A stretch of 40,264 nt of DNA, taken from the IMG/VR virus record IMGVR_UViG_3300035180_004110, positions 1 through 40,264 of that record; one strand, given 5' to 3'. Below the pieces are notes generated by a model. That model saw only the letters and a program-made list of their open reading frames with translations, made no database searches and was not told where the DNA came from. Made by a program: the position numbers and the translations under genes. This document shows, in pieces, positions 15,635-24,442 of this stretch. This DNA comes from a virus. The stretch's first letter is position 1. Each line of letters begins with the position of its first letter.

Positions 15635-16662
15635 TGCCACTAATCACCACCATAGAGGAGCTGAAGAGCTTCACCAATGCCGTATCGCTCGCTACATTCC
15701 CCGATGATCTGGCTCCGAGCCTGGCTACGATCGAGGATTCTGTCATAGCGGATATCATCGGCACTGCTCAGCTCGCAGATCTGCAGGCTGCATATGCTGC
15801 ATCTATAGCTGATCCGGGTCCCGTACCGCTGTCAGATCGGAATATGAAGCTTTGGACAGCGATCAATAAAGTATTGGTACCACTGGCTATCATTGATTTC
15901 ATCAATAATACGATGGCGAGTACCAGTGCTGCAGGTACCGGTGAGTCTTCTGCCAGTGGTATGGCCTCCGCTCGTATGTGGGTCACGGTCCAGAAGAAGG
16001 AGAATTTGCAGCGTACTGCGCAGCGGGCTATAGACAATCTATATGTCTTCCTGGAGACTAACAAAGCTGACTATGAGTTGTGGACTGCCAGTGATCAGTA
16101 CACAGAGTTTAAGGAGCTGCTGGTACAGACTACCAAGCAGTTCAATGATATCGTAGAGATCGGCGGCAGTCGTAAGCTCTTCCTTCGCCTCCGTGCGAGT
16201 ATCTCAGAGGTCGAGAAGATGTTCATCATCCCGCTCATCGGCCAGCCATTCTATGACGCGCTGATCACGGCACTCAAGGGTACACCTGATGCGAATCAGA
16301 TAGCAGCCGTAAAAGCCCTCAGAGAGGCTATCATACGTTTGTCTATGTCACGTACTCCCTTGCCACTGATGTTTGATGAGCACGGAGTCTACTACATCAG
16401 CAGCGATGCTACCAATACCGGAGAGGCGATATCCCGCAATCCATCCCGCAATGCAGTCAATGAACAAACGATGGATGCATACAAGCTGCAGCTGATGCTC
16501 ACCGGTCAGGGCTTCCTTGCCCAGGCTAAGAAGTATCTCAATGCCACAGCATCAGATACCATATTTCCGGAGTACTTCAATAATCCGGCTGTCTATTCAG
16601 ACCCTACGACTCAGGACCTGTCCTCTGTCAATGATCGCTTAAACAACACATTTGTACTATGA
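15634..16662 (+). CDS. Head-tail connector-like protein with internal duplication (DUF6712-like)
   Basis: The 342-residue product appears to contain two related helical domains, about 1-100 and about 165-270. Each has an acidic or polar helix followed by a segment of the type IEDSVIADIIGTAQLADLQ, or VEKMFIIPLIGQPFYDALI, then a helix with residues close to LAIIDF or REAIIRLSMSR. This resembles Bacteroidota phage proteins of the DUF6712 type, located next to the portal and thought to act as head-tail connectors. That family name is from memory. The position directly after the portal supports a connector role. Confidence 0.62.
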   Translation: MPLITTIEELKSFTNAVSLATFPDDLAPSLATIEDSVIADIIGTAQLADLQAAYAASIADPGPVPLSDRNMKLWTAINKVLVPLAIIDFINNTMASTSAAGTGESSASGMASARMWVTVQKKENLQRTAQRAIDNLYVFLETNKADYELWTASDQYTEFKELLVQTTKQFNDIVEIGGSRKLFLRLRASISEVEKMFIIPLIGQPFYDALITALKGTPDANQIAAVKALREAIIRLSMSRTPLPLMFDEHGVYYISSDATNTGEAISRNPSRNAVNEQTMDAYKLQLMLTGQGFLAQAKKYLNATASDTIFPEYFNNPAVYSDPTTQDLSSVNDRLNNTFVL

Positions 16663-16913
16663 GTGATGAATTAAAAGGAGTGATTTTAATAATCGTAGCC
16701 GGAGCAATGGGATGGCTCTGGAATGAACTGCAGAAGCTGATGAAAGCAAATGATGTGCTGGTAGTCCGTATCGAGCATCTGGAGGCTGACAACTCAAAGC
16801 ATAAGGACAACCATGTTCAGGTGATGGACCGCATCTTTGAGATGGTCACTGAGCTGAAGCAAGACATCTCCGATCTGAAAGAAACTGTAAACCGTCAAAA
16901 TCCACGTATATGA
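16659..16913 (+). CDS. Holin-like membrane protein with N-terminal anchor and coiled coil
   Basis: The product has 84 residues with one transmembrane segment at about residues 6-22 (GVILIIVAGAMGWLW). A charged coiled coil follows (about 30-80; VVRIEHLEADNSKHKDNHVQ). This matches the layout of XhlA-like lysis accessory proteins, which sit in the inner membrane with the coiled coil in the cytoplasm. It overlaps both neighbours by 4 bases and starts the lysis cassette. Confidence 0.65.
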   Translation: MSDELKGVILIIVAGAMGWLWNELQKLMKANDVLVVRIEHLEADNSKHKDNHVQVMDRIFEMVTELKQDISDLKETVNRQNPRI

Positions 16914-17269
16914 TAAAGAAAGTACTTGCCTTCGTAAGCCTCTGGGATGGCTATTGGTCTATACCTTTGGCATTCCTCATATTCCTGCTCTTCGAATACC
17001 TGGGTAGATGGTTTTTCGGTCAGGGCTTCGGAGCCTATGACCCATCTACCTTTCAGGCTGCGATCATGACATCAGTAGTGATGATCATGTTCAATACAGC
17101 CGTGCAGTATGCCATCAAATTCAACTTCCCTACCCTCTGGGAAATCTATCACAAGAATTTTTTAGAACTCTCTAATCAGCTAACGCCATGGCAAAATATC
17201 TTACTCACAGTATTTATTTACTGCTTTTTCTTTGTGGTGCATGTAGTGGTTTTTCTCAAACTAATATAG
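16910..17269 (+). CDS. Putative holin with three membrane segments
   Basis: The 119-residue protein has hydrophobic stretches at about 17-36 (SIPLAFLIFLLFEYLG), 48-70 (FQAAIMTSVVMIMFNTAVQY) and 93-118 (ILLTVFIYCFFFVVHVVVFL). The length and three segments fit a class I-type holin. The gene sits between the coiled-coil membrane protein and the endolysin gene, whose first 82 bases overlap its end in another frame. Holins time lysis by opening the inner membrane. Confidence 0.7.
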   Translation: MIKKVLAFVSLWDGYWSIPLAFLIFLLFEYLGRWFFGQGFGAYDPSTFQAAIMTSVVMIMFNTAVQYAIKFNFPTLWEIYHKNFLELSNQLTPWQNILLTVFIYCFFFVVHVVVFLKLI

Positions 17270-17733
17270 TCCCGCCTCAGAGCTGCATCGAGCATACCTA
17301 TATTTCGCAGGTCGGAGTCCGGGAGCTGACTAACCACAACGACGGCCGCGAGGTCGAGATGTATCTGCATACATGTGGCCTCGGCAGAGGTTACGCATGG
17401 TGTGCAGCATTCGTGAAGTGGTGCTATCTGCAATGCGGTATCGAGACAAAGGGAATCACCGCATGGGCCGCTACCTGCATCAATTGGAATCATCTGATAT
17501 ATGCCCAGGGCAAACAGACAGCGGAGCCTCAGGCGGGTGATAATATCACCTTCTGGGACTACTACAATAAGCGCGTCTGTCATACCGGCCTCTATCATCG
17601 ACGTGTCAATGATATCTTCTACGAGTCCGTAGAGGGCAATACCAATGAGGGCGGTAGCTCAGAGGGTGATGGTGTCTACCGCAAAAAGAGAAGTTTCAAA
17701 GCCACATATATCATATCAAGATGGACAAAATAA
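17188..17733 (+). CDS. CHAP-like endolysin with signal peptide
   Basis: The 181-residue product has an N-terminal hydrophobic signal (SIYLLLFLCGACSGFSQ; cleavage after about residue 24, or lipidation, is possible). A CHAP/NlpC-like domain follows: Cys72 in RGYAWCAAFVKWCY, His132 in VCHTGLYHR and the acidic site SVEGNTNEGG. The Cys-His pair would hydrolyse peptidoglycan peptide or amide bonds. A signal peptide implies export independent of, or in addition to, the holin. The gene starts 82 bases inside the holin gene, in a different frame, and overlaps the spanin-like gene by 13 bases. Confidence 0.82.
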   Translation: MAKYLTHSIYLLLFLCGACSGFSQTNIVPPQSCIEHTYISQVGVRELTNHNDGREVEMYLHTCGLGRGYAWCAAFVKWCYLQCGIETKGITAWAATCINWNHLIYAQGKQTAEPQAGDNITFWDYYNKRVCHTGLYHRRVNDIFYESVEGNTNEGGSSEGDGVYRKKRSFKATYIISRWTK

Positions 17734-18356
17734 AAACCGGATCGCTGATCACCAATGCAGTACTATTTGTCATAGTACTGATTCTTTTGCGCTTTGCATG
17801 CTGCAATGGCGGCAAGTATTCACCTTGCCCTGAGGTAGGTAGGAAAACCGATACAGTTGTGATCGTCAAAAAATCAACGGATACTCTGCACACCATTGCC
17901 CAGGGTAAACCAACTATCCGTGAAGTGCATGTCGTGGATCCGGCAGAGCCGAAACACGATACAGTACAGATCCTGTATAATGGTAAACCCGAAGCTATGC
18001 CTATCAGCTCATGTGATACACTCTACTACTATGACAGTATCATGAAGCGTGACACCTGCATCATCACCATCAGAGAGCAGGTCGCAAACAATGTCCTCAT
18101 ATGGCGTGAGCTGAAGTATCAGGACCTGCATCCGGACAAATGGAAGGTAGTCACCAATACGATCACGGTCCAAAAGAAGTCCGCGCTATTCAAGGTATAT
18201 CTGGGAGCTGAGGCCAGTGGTGGTAAGTCTCACATAGATGTGGGGCCAGGTGCATTCGTCATCATCAAAGATTGGGTCGGGGTCAATTACAATTACCAGG
18301 TACTGACCGGCCAGCACAATGCCGGAGTGTACGTCAAACTCAGCTTCAAAAAATGA
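17721..18356 (+). CDS. Spanin-like envelope protein with N-terminal anchor and beta C-terminus
   Basis: The 211-residue product has one transmembrane segment at about 9-27 (ITNAVLFVIVLILLRFACC). A polar region follows, and then a C-terminus of alternating residues (FKVYLGAEASGGKSHIDVGP and GVNYNYQVLTGQHNAGVYVK) that looks like outer-membrane beta hairpins. The position after holin and endolysin fits the spanin slot. An inner-membrane anchor joined to an outer-membrane-type C-terminus in one chain could bridge the envelope, as a u-spanin does. This function is inferred. It overlaps the next gene by 4 bases. Confidence 0.55.
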   Translation: MDKIKTGSLITNAVLFVIVLILLRFACCNGGKYSPCPEVGRKTDTVVIVKKSTDTLHTIAQGKPTIREVHVVDPAEPKHDTVQILYNGKPEAMPISSCDTLYYYDSIMKRDTCIITIREQVANNVLIWRELKYQDLHPDKWKVVTNTITVQKKSALFKVYLGAEASGGKSHIDVGPGAFVIIKDWVGVNYNYQVLTGQHNAGVYVKLSFKK

Positions 18357-19201
18357 CACCGGTACTCATACCACATACTGGCAAAACCTATCAGATGCCG
18401 AATGCATGGAATGAACTGACTCCGCTGCAGCTCATCGCGATCGCGCCGGTCATCCTCAGCACGGTCCGTCCCGAAGATGCCACTCCATACATCATTAACT
18501 CCCTGCTCGGATGGAATCGGGATATCAAGAAGGTGATACGCAGGACAAAGGATGTCAGCGTTCTCTTTACCGATATCAGAAATAAGCTCTACCCGCTCGT
18601 AGATTGGATTTTCAAGTCCAATAATCTCACTAAGAATATCCTGCCGGTCATCAATATCCCTGCCGGATTTAAGTATCTGTCAGCAGACAAGCTATACGGT
18701 CCCGCTGACAGCTTCAATAATCTGACCATAGGTGAGTTCGATGATGCGGAGTACTGGTTTGATCTCTATCATACCGGTGGTATGCAGGACATGCATGCAC
18801 TGGATATGATGATAGCTATCCTTTACCGTGCCCCGATGCCAAAGTATAAGCCGGAGATGGGAGATATCAGACAGCCCTATAATATCCATCTGAACGAGCT
18901 GCGAGCTGCACAGCTGGCGAAAGTATCAGTCGGTATCAAGAAGGCTATTCTGCTCTGGTATATGGGCTGCAGATCGGAGATAGTAGAGTCCTATCCCTTT
19001 CTTTTTAAGAAGTCAGACAAGGGTGGCGCTGCCGGACTGAAAGGATGGACACCCATTATCTATGATCTGGCCGGAGGTAAGTTTGGCACACTCAATGAAA
19101 CTGCCAATACTCCTCTGAAGACGATCCTCTATGAGCTGCAGCTGAGTGACATCAAACTGGCAGAGATGAAAGCAAAGCATCCGGAACTATTTAAAAAGTA
19201 A
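18353..19201 (+). CDS. Tail-region protein, possible tail assembly chaperone
   Basis: The 282-residue product starts at the ATG at 18353 in the ATGA overlap; an upstream in-frame ATG at 18272 lies inside the spanin-like gene. It has a beta-rich N-terminus (LIPHTGKTYQMPNAW) followed by helices (LTPLQLIAIAPVIL), then several aromatic helices and the lysine-rich end ELFKK. Genes in this place, upstream of the tape measure, often encode tail assembly chaperones. No programmed frameshift could be recognised near its end. No family is recognised with certainty. Confidence 0.5.
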   Translation: MTPVLIPHTGKTYQMPNAWNELTPLQLIAIAPVILSTVRPEDATPYIINSLLGWNRDIKKVIRRTKDVSVLFTDIRNKLYPLVDWIFKSNNLTKNILPVINIPAGFKYLSADKLYGPADSFNNLTIGEFDDAEYWFDLYHTGGMQDMHALDMMIAILYRAPMPKYKPEMGDIRQPYNIHLNELRAAQLAKVSVGIKKAILLWYMGCRSEIVESYPFLFKKSDKGGAAGLKGWTPIIYDLAGGKFGTLNETANTPLKTILYELQLSDIKLAEMKAKHPELFKK

Positions 19202-19204
19202 GCT

Positions 19205-19420
19205 ATGACAAAGAATCGCAAGGATCTTGTAATAACAATACTCACCGTAATTGGATTTTCTCCGACATTGCTTGCTGCTTGTATATTCAGCCTTATCTTC
19301 CTGGTCAATAGCTTTGTCTTTGCTCTGACCATTAATTGGTATAAATACGGATTCAAAAAGGCAATGCGAATGTGGTACCGCACAGGACTTGAATTCTTTA
19401 AGCAAAATATCAATCAGTAA
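19205..19420 (+). CDS. Small membrane protein
   Basis: The 71-residue product has one long or two short hydrophobic segments at about 8-44 (ITILTVIGFSPTLLAACIFS and LIFLVNSFVFALTI), then a basic end. It is separated from its neighbours by 3 bases and 1 base. A membrane protein in the tail module may act in DNA injection or superinfection exclusion; that is a guess. The base composition is more A+T-rich than its neighbours, so it may be a late insertion. Confidence 0.55.
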   Translation: MTKNRKDLVITILTVIGFSPTLLAACIFSLIFLVNSFVFALTINWYKYGFKKAMRMWYRTGLEFFKQNINQ

Positions 19421-19421
19421 C

Positions 19422-19934
19422 ATGTATACCATCGCCAACATCAATACCTATTTTGAGAATACTGCTCATTCACTGAAATACGTGAATCATACTATCGGGG
19501 GCACTAAGAATGCTAATCGCTATGCGCGTTTCAATGATGAGGAAACCATGACGGCCATACTCGGCAATATGGGATTTCCTCGCCTGGTACTCTCCGGACT
19601 GCCCTCCGGCAGTATGAGCGGCAATAGCAGCACTATCTTCGATAAGCTGTCTATGGCACTGGAGATAAGTAATACATGCAAGAAGGATGATTTCAATGCA
19701 GAGATGCAGATCTGGGATGATACCCGGCTGGCTATCGATCAGATCGTAGCCAGGATACAGAAGAATAAAGCCGATGGATCTGACTGCGATGAGCTGGAGA
19801 AACGCTTTGATTTCAACAGTATCAGATATGAGCTATTCAAAACTGTAGATGCTACCGGCGTGACAGTCGGTACGCGCATGAGCTTTTCTTTAGCCTCTTC
19901 ACTACCTGCATTCGATGATACAGCATGGCAGTAG
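19422..19934 (+). CDS. Tail-region hypothetical protein
   Basis: The product has 170 residues from the ATG at 19422, one base after the previous stop. A TTG 11 codons upstream is in the previous gene and is less likely. It is mostly helical with a C-terminal part that ends SFSLASSLPAFDDTAWQ. Its position before the gp10-like gene suggests a head-tail joining or tail-terminator protein. No family is recognised. Confidence 0.5.
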   Translation: MYTIANINTYFENTAHSLKYVNHTIGGTKNANRYARFNDEETMTAILGNMGFPRLVLSGLPSGSMSGNSSTIFDKLSMALEISNTCKKDDFNAEMQIWDDTRLAIDQIVARIQKNKADGSDCDELEKRFDFNSIRYELFKTVDATGVTVGTRMSFSLASSLPAFDDTAWQ

Positions 19935-20305
19935 ATTTCAAACCGGTCAATGATGCCGCTGCCAAATGGGCGCGTGAGACACTGGCTACTGTGAAGCAAA
20001 GAGGCCATCAGCTCAATATACAGCATCGCCAGAATAGCCCTAGTCAGGTCAGTAGCCTCGATGCTATGACTGCCCGTACCAAGCGTACCAACGGACTCGT
20101 CAGCCGGATCTCATTCGGATTCCCGAAGCATATGGCATATGTGCACTATGGTGTAGGACGTAACCGCCCGATCGGTAGTGGTAAGGAGTCACCTAAATAC
20201 ATCTTTGATGTTGTCAATAAAGAAATGCCAAAGCTCGTAGCAGCTCTGTCAGATACTACTCTGCAGATCGCGCAGCGGGGTATCTTCAAAGGCTTTCTGA
20301 AATAG
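19925..20305 (+). CDS. HK97 gp10-like tail completion protein
   Basis: The 126-residue product has the layout of the HK97-gp10-like family: an N-terminal helix, an alpha/beta middle with GFPKHMAYVHYGVGRNRPIG, and a C-terminal helical end with DVVNKEMPKLVAALSDTTLQ. In relatives the HYG or E-YGT motif marks the conserved core. These proteins complete the head-tail interface. It overlaps the previous gene by 10 bases and is followed by late promoter C. Confidence 0.62.
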   Translation: MAVDFKPVNDAAAKWARETLATVKQRGHQLNIQHRQNSPSQVSSLDAMTARTKRTNGLVSRISFGFPKHMAYVHYGVGRNRPIGSGKESPKYIFDVVNKEMPKLVAALSDTTLQIAQRGIFKGFLK

Positions 20306-20306
20306 C

Positions 20307-20343
20307 CTGTCCTTTAGTCTGAGTCTATCCATGCCGACATTCG
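20307..20343 (+). promoter_or_regulatory. Phage late promoter C (tape-measure operon)
   Basis: CCTGTCCTTTAGT begins at 20306 (the core CTGTCCTTT at 20307-20315). The box ACATTCG ends at 20343 with TTCG at 20340-20343, 25 from the end of the first element. The ATG of the tape-measure gene follows after four bases at 20348. The third T of TTTG is C here. Confidence 0.72.
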
Positions 20344-20347
20344 TATC

Positions 20348-23300
20348 ATGAGCGCAGGACAAAATGTAAATGGCGGTGTCAATATCTACATCAATGAGGC
20401 CGATCTTCAGGCTCAGATGCAGCGTCTGACCGTGACGGCTGACAAATTGCAGAATGCTATAGCCAGCGGTAGCAATGCCGCTCAGCTCACAGCTGATGCA
20501 CTGAAGAAGATGGCAGACAAGGAGTCTGATCTGAAAGCTTTGCAGAATGCAGCCTCAGCACTCAAGACAGAGATAGATAATGTCACCAAGACAGGAGGCA
20601 ATGCCACTGATCAGATCAAGCAGCTCGGCACTACTACAGCCGCGATCAATAGCGTAGAGAAGCAAATCAGCCAGCTCGGCAATACCATCACATCCACGGC
20701 CAGAAATCAGAGTGACCTAAATGACAACATGTCCAAGCTCGCTGATGTCAAGGATAAGATCTCAACTATAGAGAAGCAAATGTCCGGCCAAATCTCACCA
20801 TCACTGAGACAAGCAGGTGATGCCGTTCGTAAGCTCTACAATGAGCTATCCAACCTGCCCAACGGATCCGCTGCATTCCTCGCTAAGAAACAGCAGTTCG
20901 ATGAAGCCAATGCCACATTCGTAAAGATGCAACAGCAGGTCAAAGGAGTCAAGGAGAGTCTGCATGAAGCCGGAGAGGAAGGAGGTATATTCGGTCACAT
21001 CTTCAAAGAGGCATTCGCCGCGATCACCGTCGAGAAGGGAATAGAGAAAGCACTAGAAGTAGTCACTGATTTCTTCAAAGAAGCTATAAAGGAATCTCTG
21101 GAGCTCGAGGTGACACAGACACGTCTCAAAAATATCCTCAACAACTTTGGTAAGGCTGAGGATCTGGAAAAATTCAATGAGAAGGCTGAGGAGCTAAGCA
21201 AGAAATTTGGATACCTCTATGCTCCGGAGATCACTAAGGTCCAGACGCAGCTCGTTGTATTGGGTAAGCTTAATAACGAGCAGATCAATCAGCTCATACC
21301 TACCATCGCAGACTTCGCAGCATATACAGGTAAGAGCATGGAGGAGTCCGGCCAGATCGTAGTCAAAGCCCTGGAGGGATCCCGCCGCGAGCTGCACAAT
21401 CTCGGCATCGAGGTCAAACAGGGTAGCGGATTCGCGGAGAATTATGGCATCGTGACTCAGCAGCTGGCTCAGAAGGTAGCGGGATCCGCTGAGACTTTTA
21501 GCAAGACCGGAGCCGGAGCGATCGCTGCGTACAATACACAGCTGAAATATCTGCAGGAGCAATTAGGCAATGCCTTGCTTCCTTCCATCACAAGCTCAGC
21601 ACGTAGCGCCACACAGTTTATACAAGTGCTCGGTACACTGCCCAAATTCGTCAATGATAACCGTCAGGCCATCATCGCCCTGGCAGGTGCTTATGTCATC
21701 ATGAACTCTGCCGTCATCGCTGAGACGGCTACCACTCAGTTTAATACAGCTGCCAAGATCTACAATACCGTAGTGGAGCGCGCATCTACCGTCGCGAAGA
21801 CAGCGGGCTTCATAGCCGTAGGTTTATATCAGGTCGCATACGCAGTGCTCACCGGAGAGATCGGACTGGCTACAGCTGCTACGGCTGTATTCGGTACCGT
21901 GACGGCAGCAGCTACCGGAGGACTCACACTGATCATAGCTGCCATAGCTGCCATCGGCACAGGATTGGCGGTATATGCCGCCAGAGCTACCGAAGCCGAA
22001 AAAGCAGAGGAGAGCCTGGCTAAGGTCCGTCTGAATGCTGAGCAGTCTATACAGAAGGAAAAAGCACAGTTGGATCTGCTCGTGCAGACTGCAAAGAATG
22101 AAGCCCTGTCAAAGGAGAAAAGGATAGCAGCCATCCAGAAGATCAATGAACTCAATCCGGAGATGCTCAATGGCATCACCCTGGAGAATATCGCTACCAA
22201 GGAAGGTACCGCGATCCTGAACGAGTATATCGAAGCATTGGGACGTAAAGCACAGAAGGAAGCATTAGAGCAGCAGCTGGTAGAGATCTACAAGCTCCGC
22301 AATGAAGCACTAACCAAATCACAGAGTGACCTCGTGAGCGGGATGGACATCATGAAGCAAACCCTGCTCGGTATCATCACTGTAGGTATCCATGAGTCAG
22401 ACTATGATAAGATAGCCGCGGCCAATAAGAAGGAGTTGGTCAATGGCTACAATGCACAGATAGCTGCTGTGCTCAATCTCGCCAAAACACTGGAAGGTAA
22501 AGAGGGCAAAGATTCAAAGAAGGATGATCTCAAGAAGCTGGAAGAGTTCTATGCGAAGGCTGCACAGTATCAGAAGGACTTTAGCGCCCTGACGCTTGAC
22601 TCCACTACTGCCGAGGTCAATCATGTGAAGTCTACCTACGAAGAGCTGAACAACGAGCTGGCAAAATATCAGTCTGAGGGAGTCATCACCCTGCAGAAAT
22701 ATATCGAGATCAAACAGCAGCTATCTAAAAACGATGCTGTCAAGGAGTTTGAGGATGCACAGAAGCGCGCCGAGGAGAGAGCTAAAAAGGAAGCCGAACT
22801 GAGAAAGAAGAAAGAAGAGCAGGAGAGGAAGGATCTGGAAACATTCATGCAGCAACTCGCTACTCTCAGAAATGAAAATGGCGTACTCGAGTTGGATGAA
22901 AATGCCAAAGCAATAGCCGCATCCCGGGAGAAGTTTGAGAAGCTCTACATCTTCGCTAAAGAGCATTGGGGAGAGAATGGCAAGATCACTCAGGAACTGG
23001 AGCGATACTATGCTGATGAGGTCAACCGGCTCGGAGACAAAAATACAGAGAAGAAATACAAAGACGGCTATGACAATCGTGTCAAGCTCGTCACTGCTAT
23101 GTATGATGAGCTGCGCTCCAAAGCGGAAGGGGACAAGGCCGCTGTCATCGCTATAGATATCGCTGAGTTCGATGCCAAGGCGAAAATAGCTCACGACTAT
23201 GTAACCGTAGTCAAGGGTGCAAAGGCTGATGAGGCTAAAGCGAATGATGATGCAGCCAAAGCGCGTGTCGCCCTGGAGAAACAACTACAGGCCGATCTCA

Positions 23301-24424
23301 AAGCTGCTGACTCTATCAATGACAATACTGCCCTGCTGGTAGCGCAGATCAATAAAGATGTAGAGGCTGAGACTAATGCAAAGCTGGCAGCACTCAAGCA
23401 TCGCTATCATGAGGAGCAGGTCCTGTACAAAAATAATGCCGCTGCACTGGAGGCCCTGGCTAAGAAATATGCCATAGATCAGCAGCAGATCATCGAGAGC
23501 GGTACCAAAGCTACTCTACAGCAGGCTACCGGCTACTACAATAAGTTTGCCAGCACACTCAATCAGGTAGTCAGCACTATCGTTGCATTCCAAAATCAAG
23601 CGGATGAGGCTACACTAGCCTCAGCGAAAAAAACTACGGATGATAAGAATGCCCTCTATCAGGATCAGCTCGACAAGCATCAGATATCCCAGGAGGAATT
23701 TAATGCAAAGGTAGCGGCCAATAATAAGCAGTACTCTGATCAGGAGAAGGCTACCAAGCGCAAAGAGTTCGAGAGCAACAAACAGGCTCAGGTAGTATCA
23801 GCTATCGCTACCGGTATCACCTCTGTGCTCAATGCCTATGCTGATGGTCTGGAGACAGGCGGTCCCGCTGGCCCCGCTGTCGGTGCCGCATTTGCAGCAT
23901 TGGCGGGAGGTTTTGTCGGTGCCCAGGTAGCACTATTAGAATCACAACCTACGCCACAGTTTGCGAAGGGAGGTATCGCTAACGGCCCGAGCCATGCAGA
24001 CGGCGGTATAGCGATGGTAGACAGTCGCACCGGGCGCAAAGTCGGAGAGATGGAAGGAGGAGAGGCCTATATGATCCTCAGCAAGAATACTACGCGCAAT
24101 AATGCCGGTATCATCAGTGCATTGCTTCGCTCCAGTATGTCCGGAGGAGGTGAACCTGTGAGTTGGGCAGCTGCCGGAGCACTGCCTAAGTTCAATCTCG
24201 GTGGCATCATGGATACTATGAACGTGTTGAAGTTCGCTAATGGCGGTGTATTCCAAGCCATGAACTCGCAGAGCACGATACCGGATCCACGCTACTATGA
24301 GCTGATGAATAGGATGCTCACCATGGCACAGCAGCCACCACGCGCATACATCGTGTACGATGATGTCGCTACAGGAGCCACACGGGTCAATAACGCACGA
24401 GCAAGGGCTACATTCCAATCATAA
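20348..24424 (+). CDS. Tail tape measure protein
   Basis: The 1358-residue protein is by far the longest. Its first 240 residues are coiled coil with many A, N, Q and K. Hydrophobic segments lie at about 440-460 (AIIALAGAYVIMNSAVIAE) and 505-545 (LATAATAVFGTVTAAATGGL, then LIIAAIAAIGTGLAVYAA). A second, long K/E/A coiled coil covers 550-1150. A glycine-rich C-terminus follows (AKGGIANGPSHADGGIAMVD, then MEGGEAYMILSKNTT). These features are those of tape measure proteins that set tail length and help DNA cross the inner membrane. At roughly 0.15 nm per residue a long, siphovirus-type tail is expected. It is the first gene after late promoter C. Confidence 0.9.
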   Translation: MSAGQNVNGGVNIYINEADLQAQMQRLTVTADKLQNAIASGSNAAQLTADALKKMADKESDLKALQNAASALKTEIDNVTKTGGNATDQIKQLGTTTAAINSVEKQISQLGNTITSTARNQSDLNDNMSKLADVKDKISTIEKQMSGQISPSLRQAGDAVRKLYNELSNLPNGSAAFLAKKQQFDEANATFVKMQQQVKGVKESLHEAGEEGGIFGHIFKEAFAAITVEKGIEKALEVVTDFFKEAIKESLELEVTQTRLKNILNNFGKAEDLEKFNEKAEELSKKFGYLYAPEITKVQTQLVVLGKLNNEQINQLIPTIADFAAYTGKSMEESGQIVVKALEGSRRELHNLGIEVKQGSGFAENYGIVTQQLAQKVAGSAETFSKTGAGAIAAYNTQLKYLQEQLGNALLPSITSSARSATQFIQVLGTLPKFVNDNRQAIIALAGAYVIMNSAVIAETATTQFNTAAKIYNTVVERASTVAKTAGFIAVGLYQVAYAVLTGEIGLATAATAVFGTVTAAATGGLTLIIAAIAAIGTGLAVYAARATEAEKAEESLAKVRLNAEQSIQKEKAQLDLLVQTAKNEALSKEKRIAAIQKINELNPEMLNGITLENIATKEGTAILNEYIEALGRKAQKEALEQQLVEIYKLRNEALTKSQSDLVSGMDIMKQTLLGIITVGIHESDYDKIAAANKKELVNGYNAQIAAVLNLAKTLEGKEGKDSKKDDLKKLEEFYAKAAQYQKDFSALTLDSTTAEVNHVKSTYEELNNELAKYQSEGVITLQKYIEIKQQLSKNDAVKEFEDAQKRAEERAKKEAELRKKKEEQERKDLETFMQQLATLRNENGVLELDENAKAIAASREKFEKLYIFAKEHWGENGKITQELERYYADEVNRLGDKNTEKKYKDGYDNRVKLVTAMYDELRSKAEGDKAAVIAIDIAEFDAKAKIAHDYVTVVKGAKADEAKANDDAAKARVALEKQLQADLKAADSINDNTALLVAQINKDVEAETNAKLAALKHRYHEEQVLYKNNAAALEALAKKYAIDQQQIIESGTKATLQQATGYYNKFASTLNQVVSTIVAFQNQADEATLASAKKTTDDKNALYQDQLDKHQISQEEFNAKVAANNKQYSDQEKATKRKEFESNKQAQVVSAIATGITSVLNAYADGLETGGPAGPAVGAAFAALAGGFVGAQVALLESQPTPQFAKGGIANGPSHADGGIAMVDSRTGRKVGEMEGGEAYMILSKNTTRNNAGIISALLRSSMSGGGEPVSWAAAGALPKFNLGGIMDTMNVLKFANGGVFQAMNSQSTIPDPRYYELMNRMLTMAQQPPRAYIVYDDVATGATRVNNARARATFQS

Positions 24425-24442
24425 CCTAAACCTGCTATACAT

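Noticed and set aside
19186-19204. Programmed frameshift at the A-rich end of the 18353 gene
   Set aside because: TTTAAAAAG is not a proper slippery heptamer in this frame, and the -1 frame stops after a few codons.
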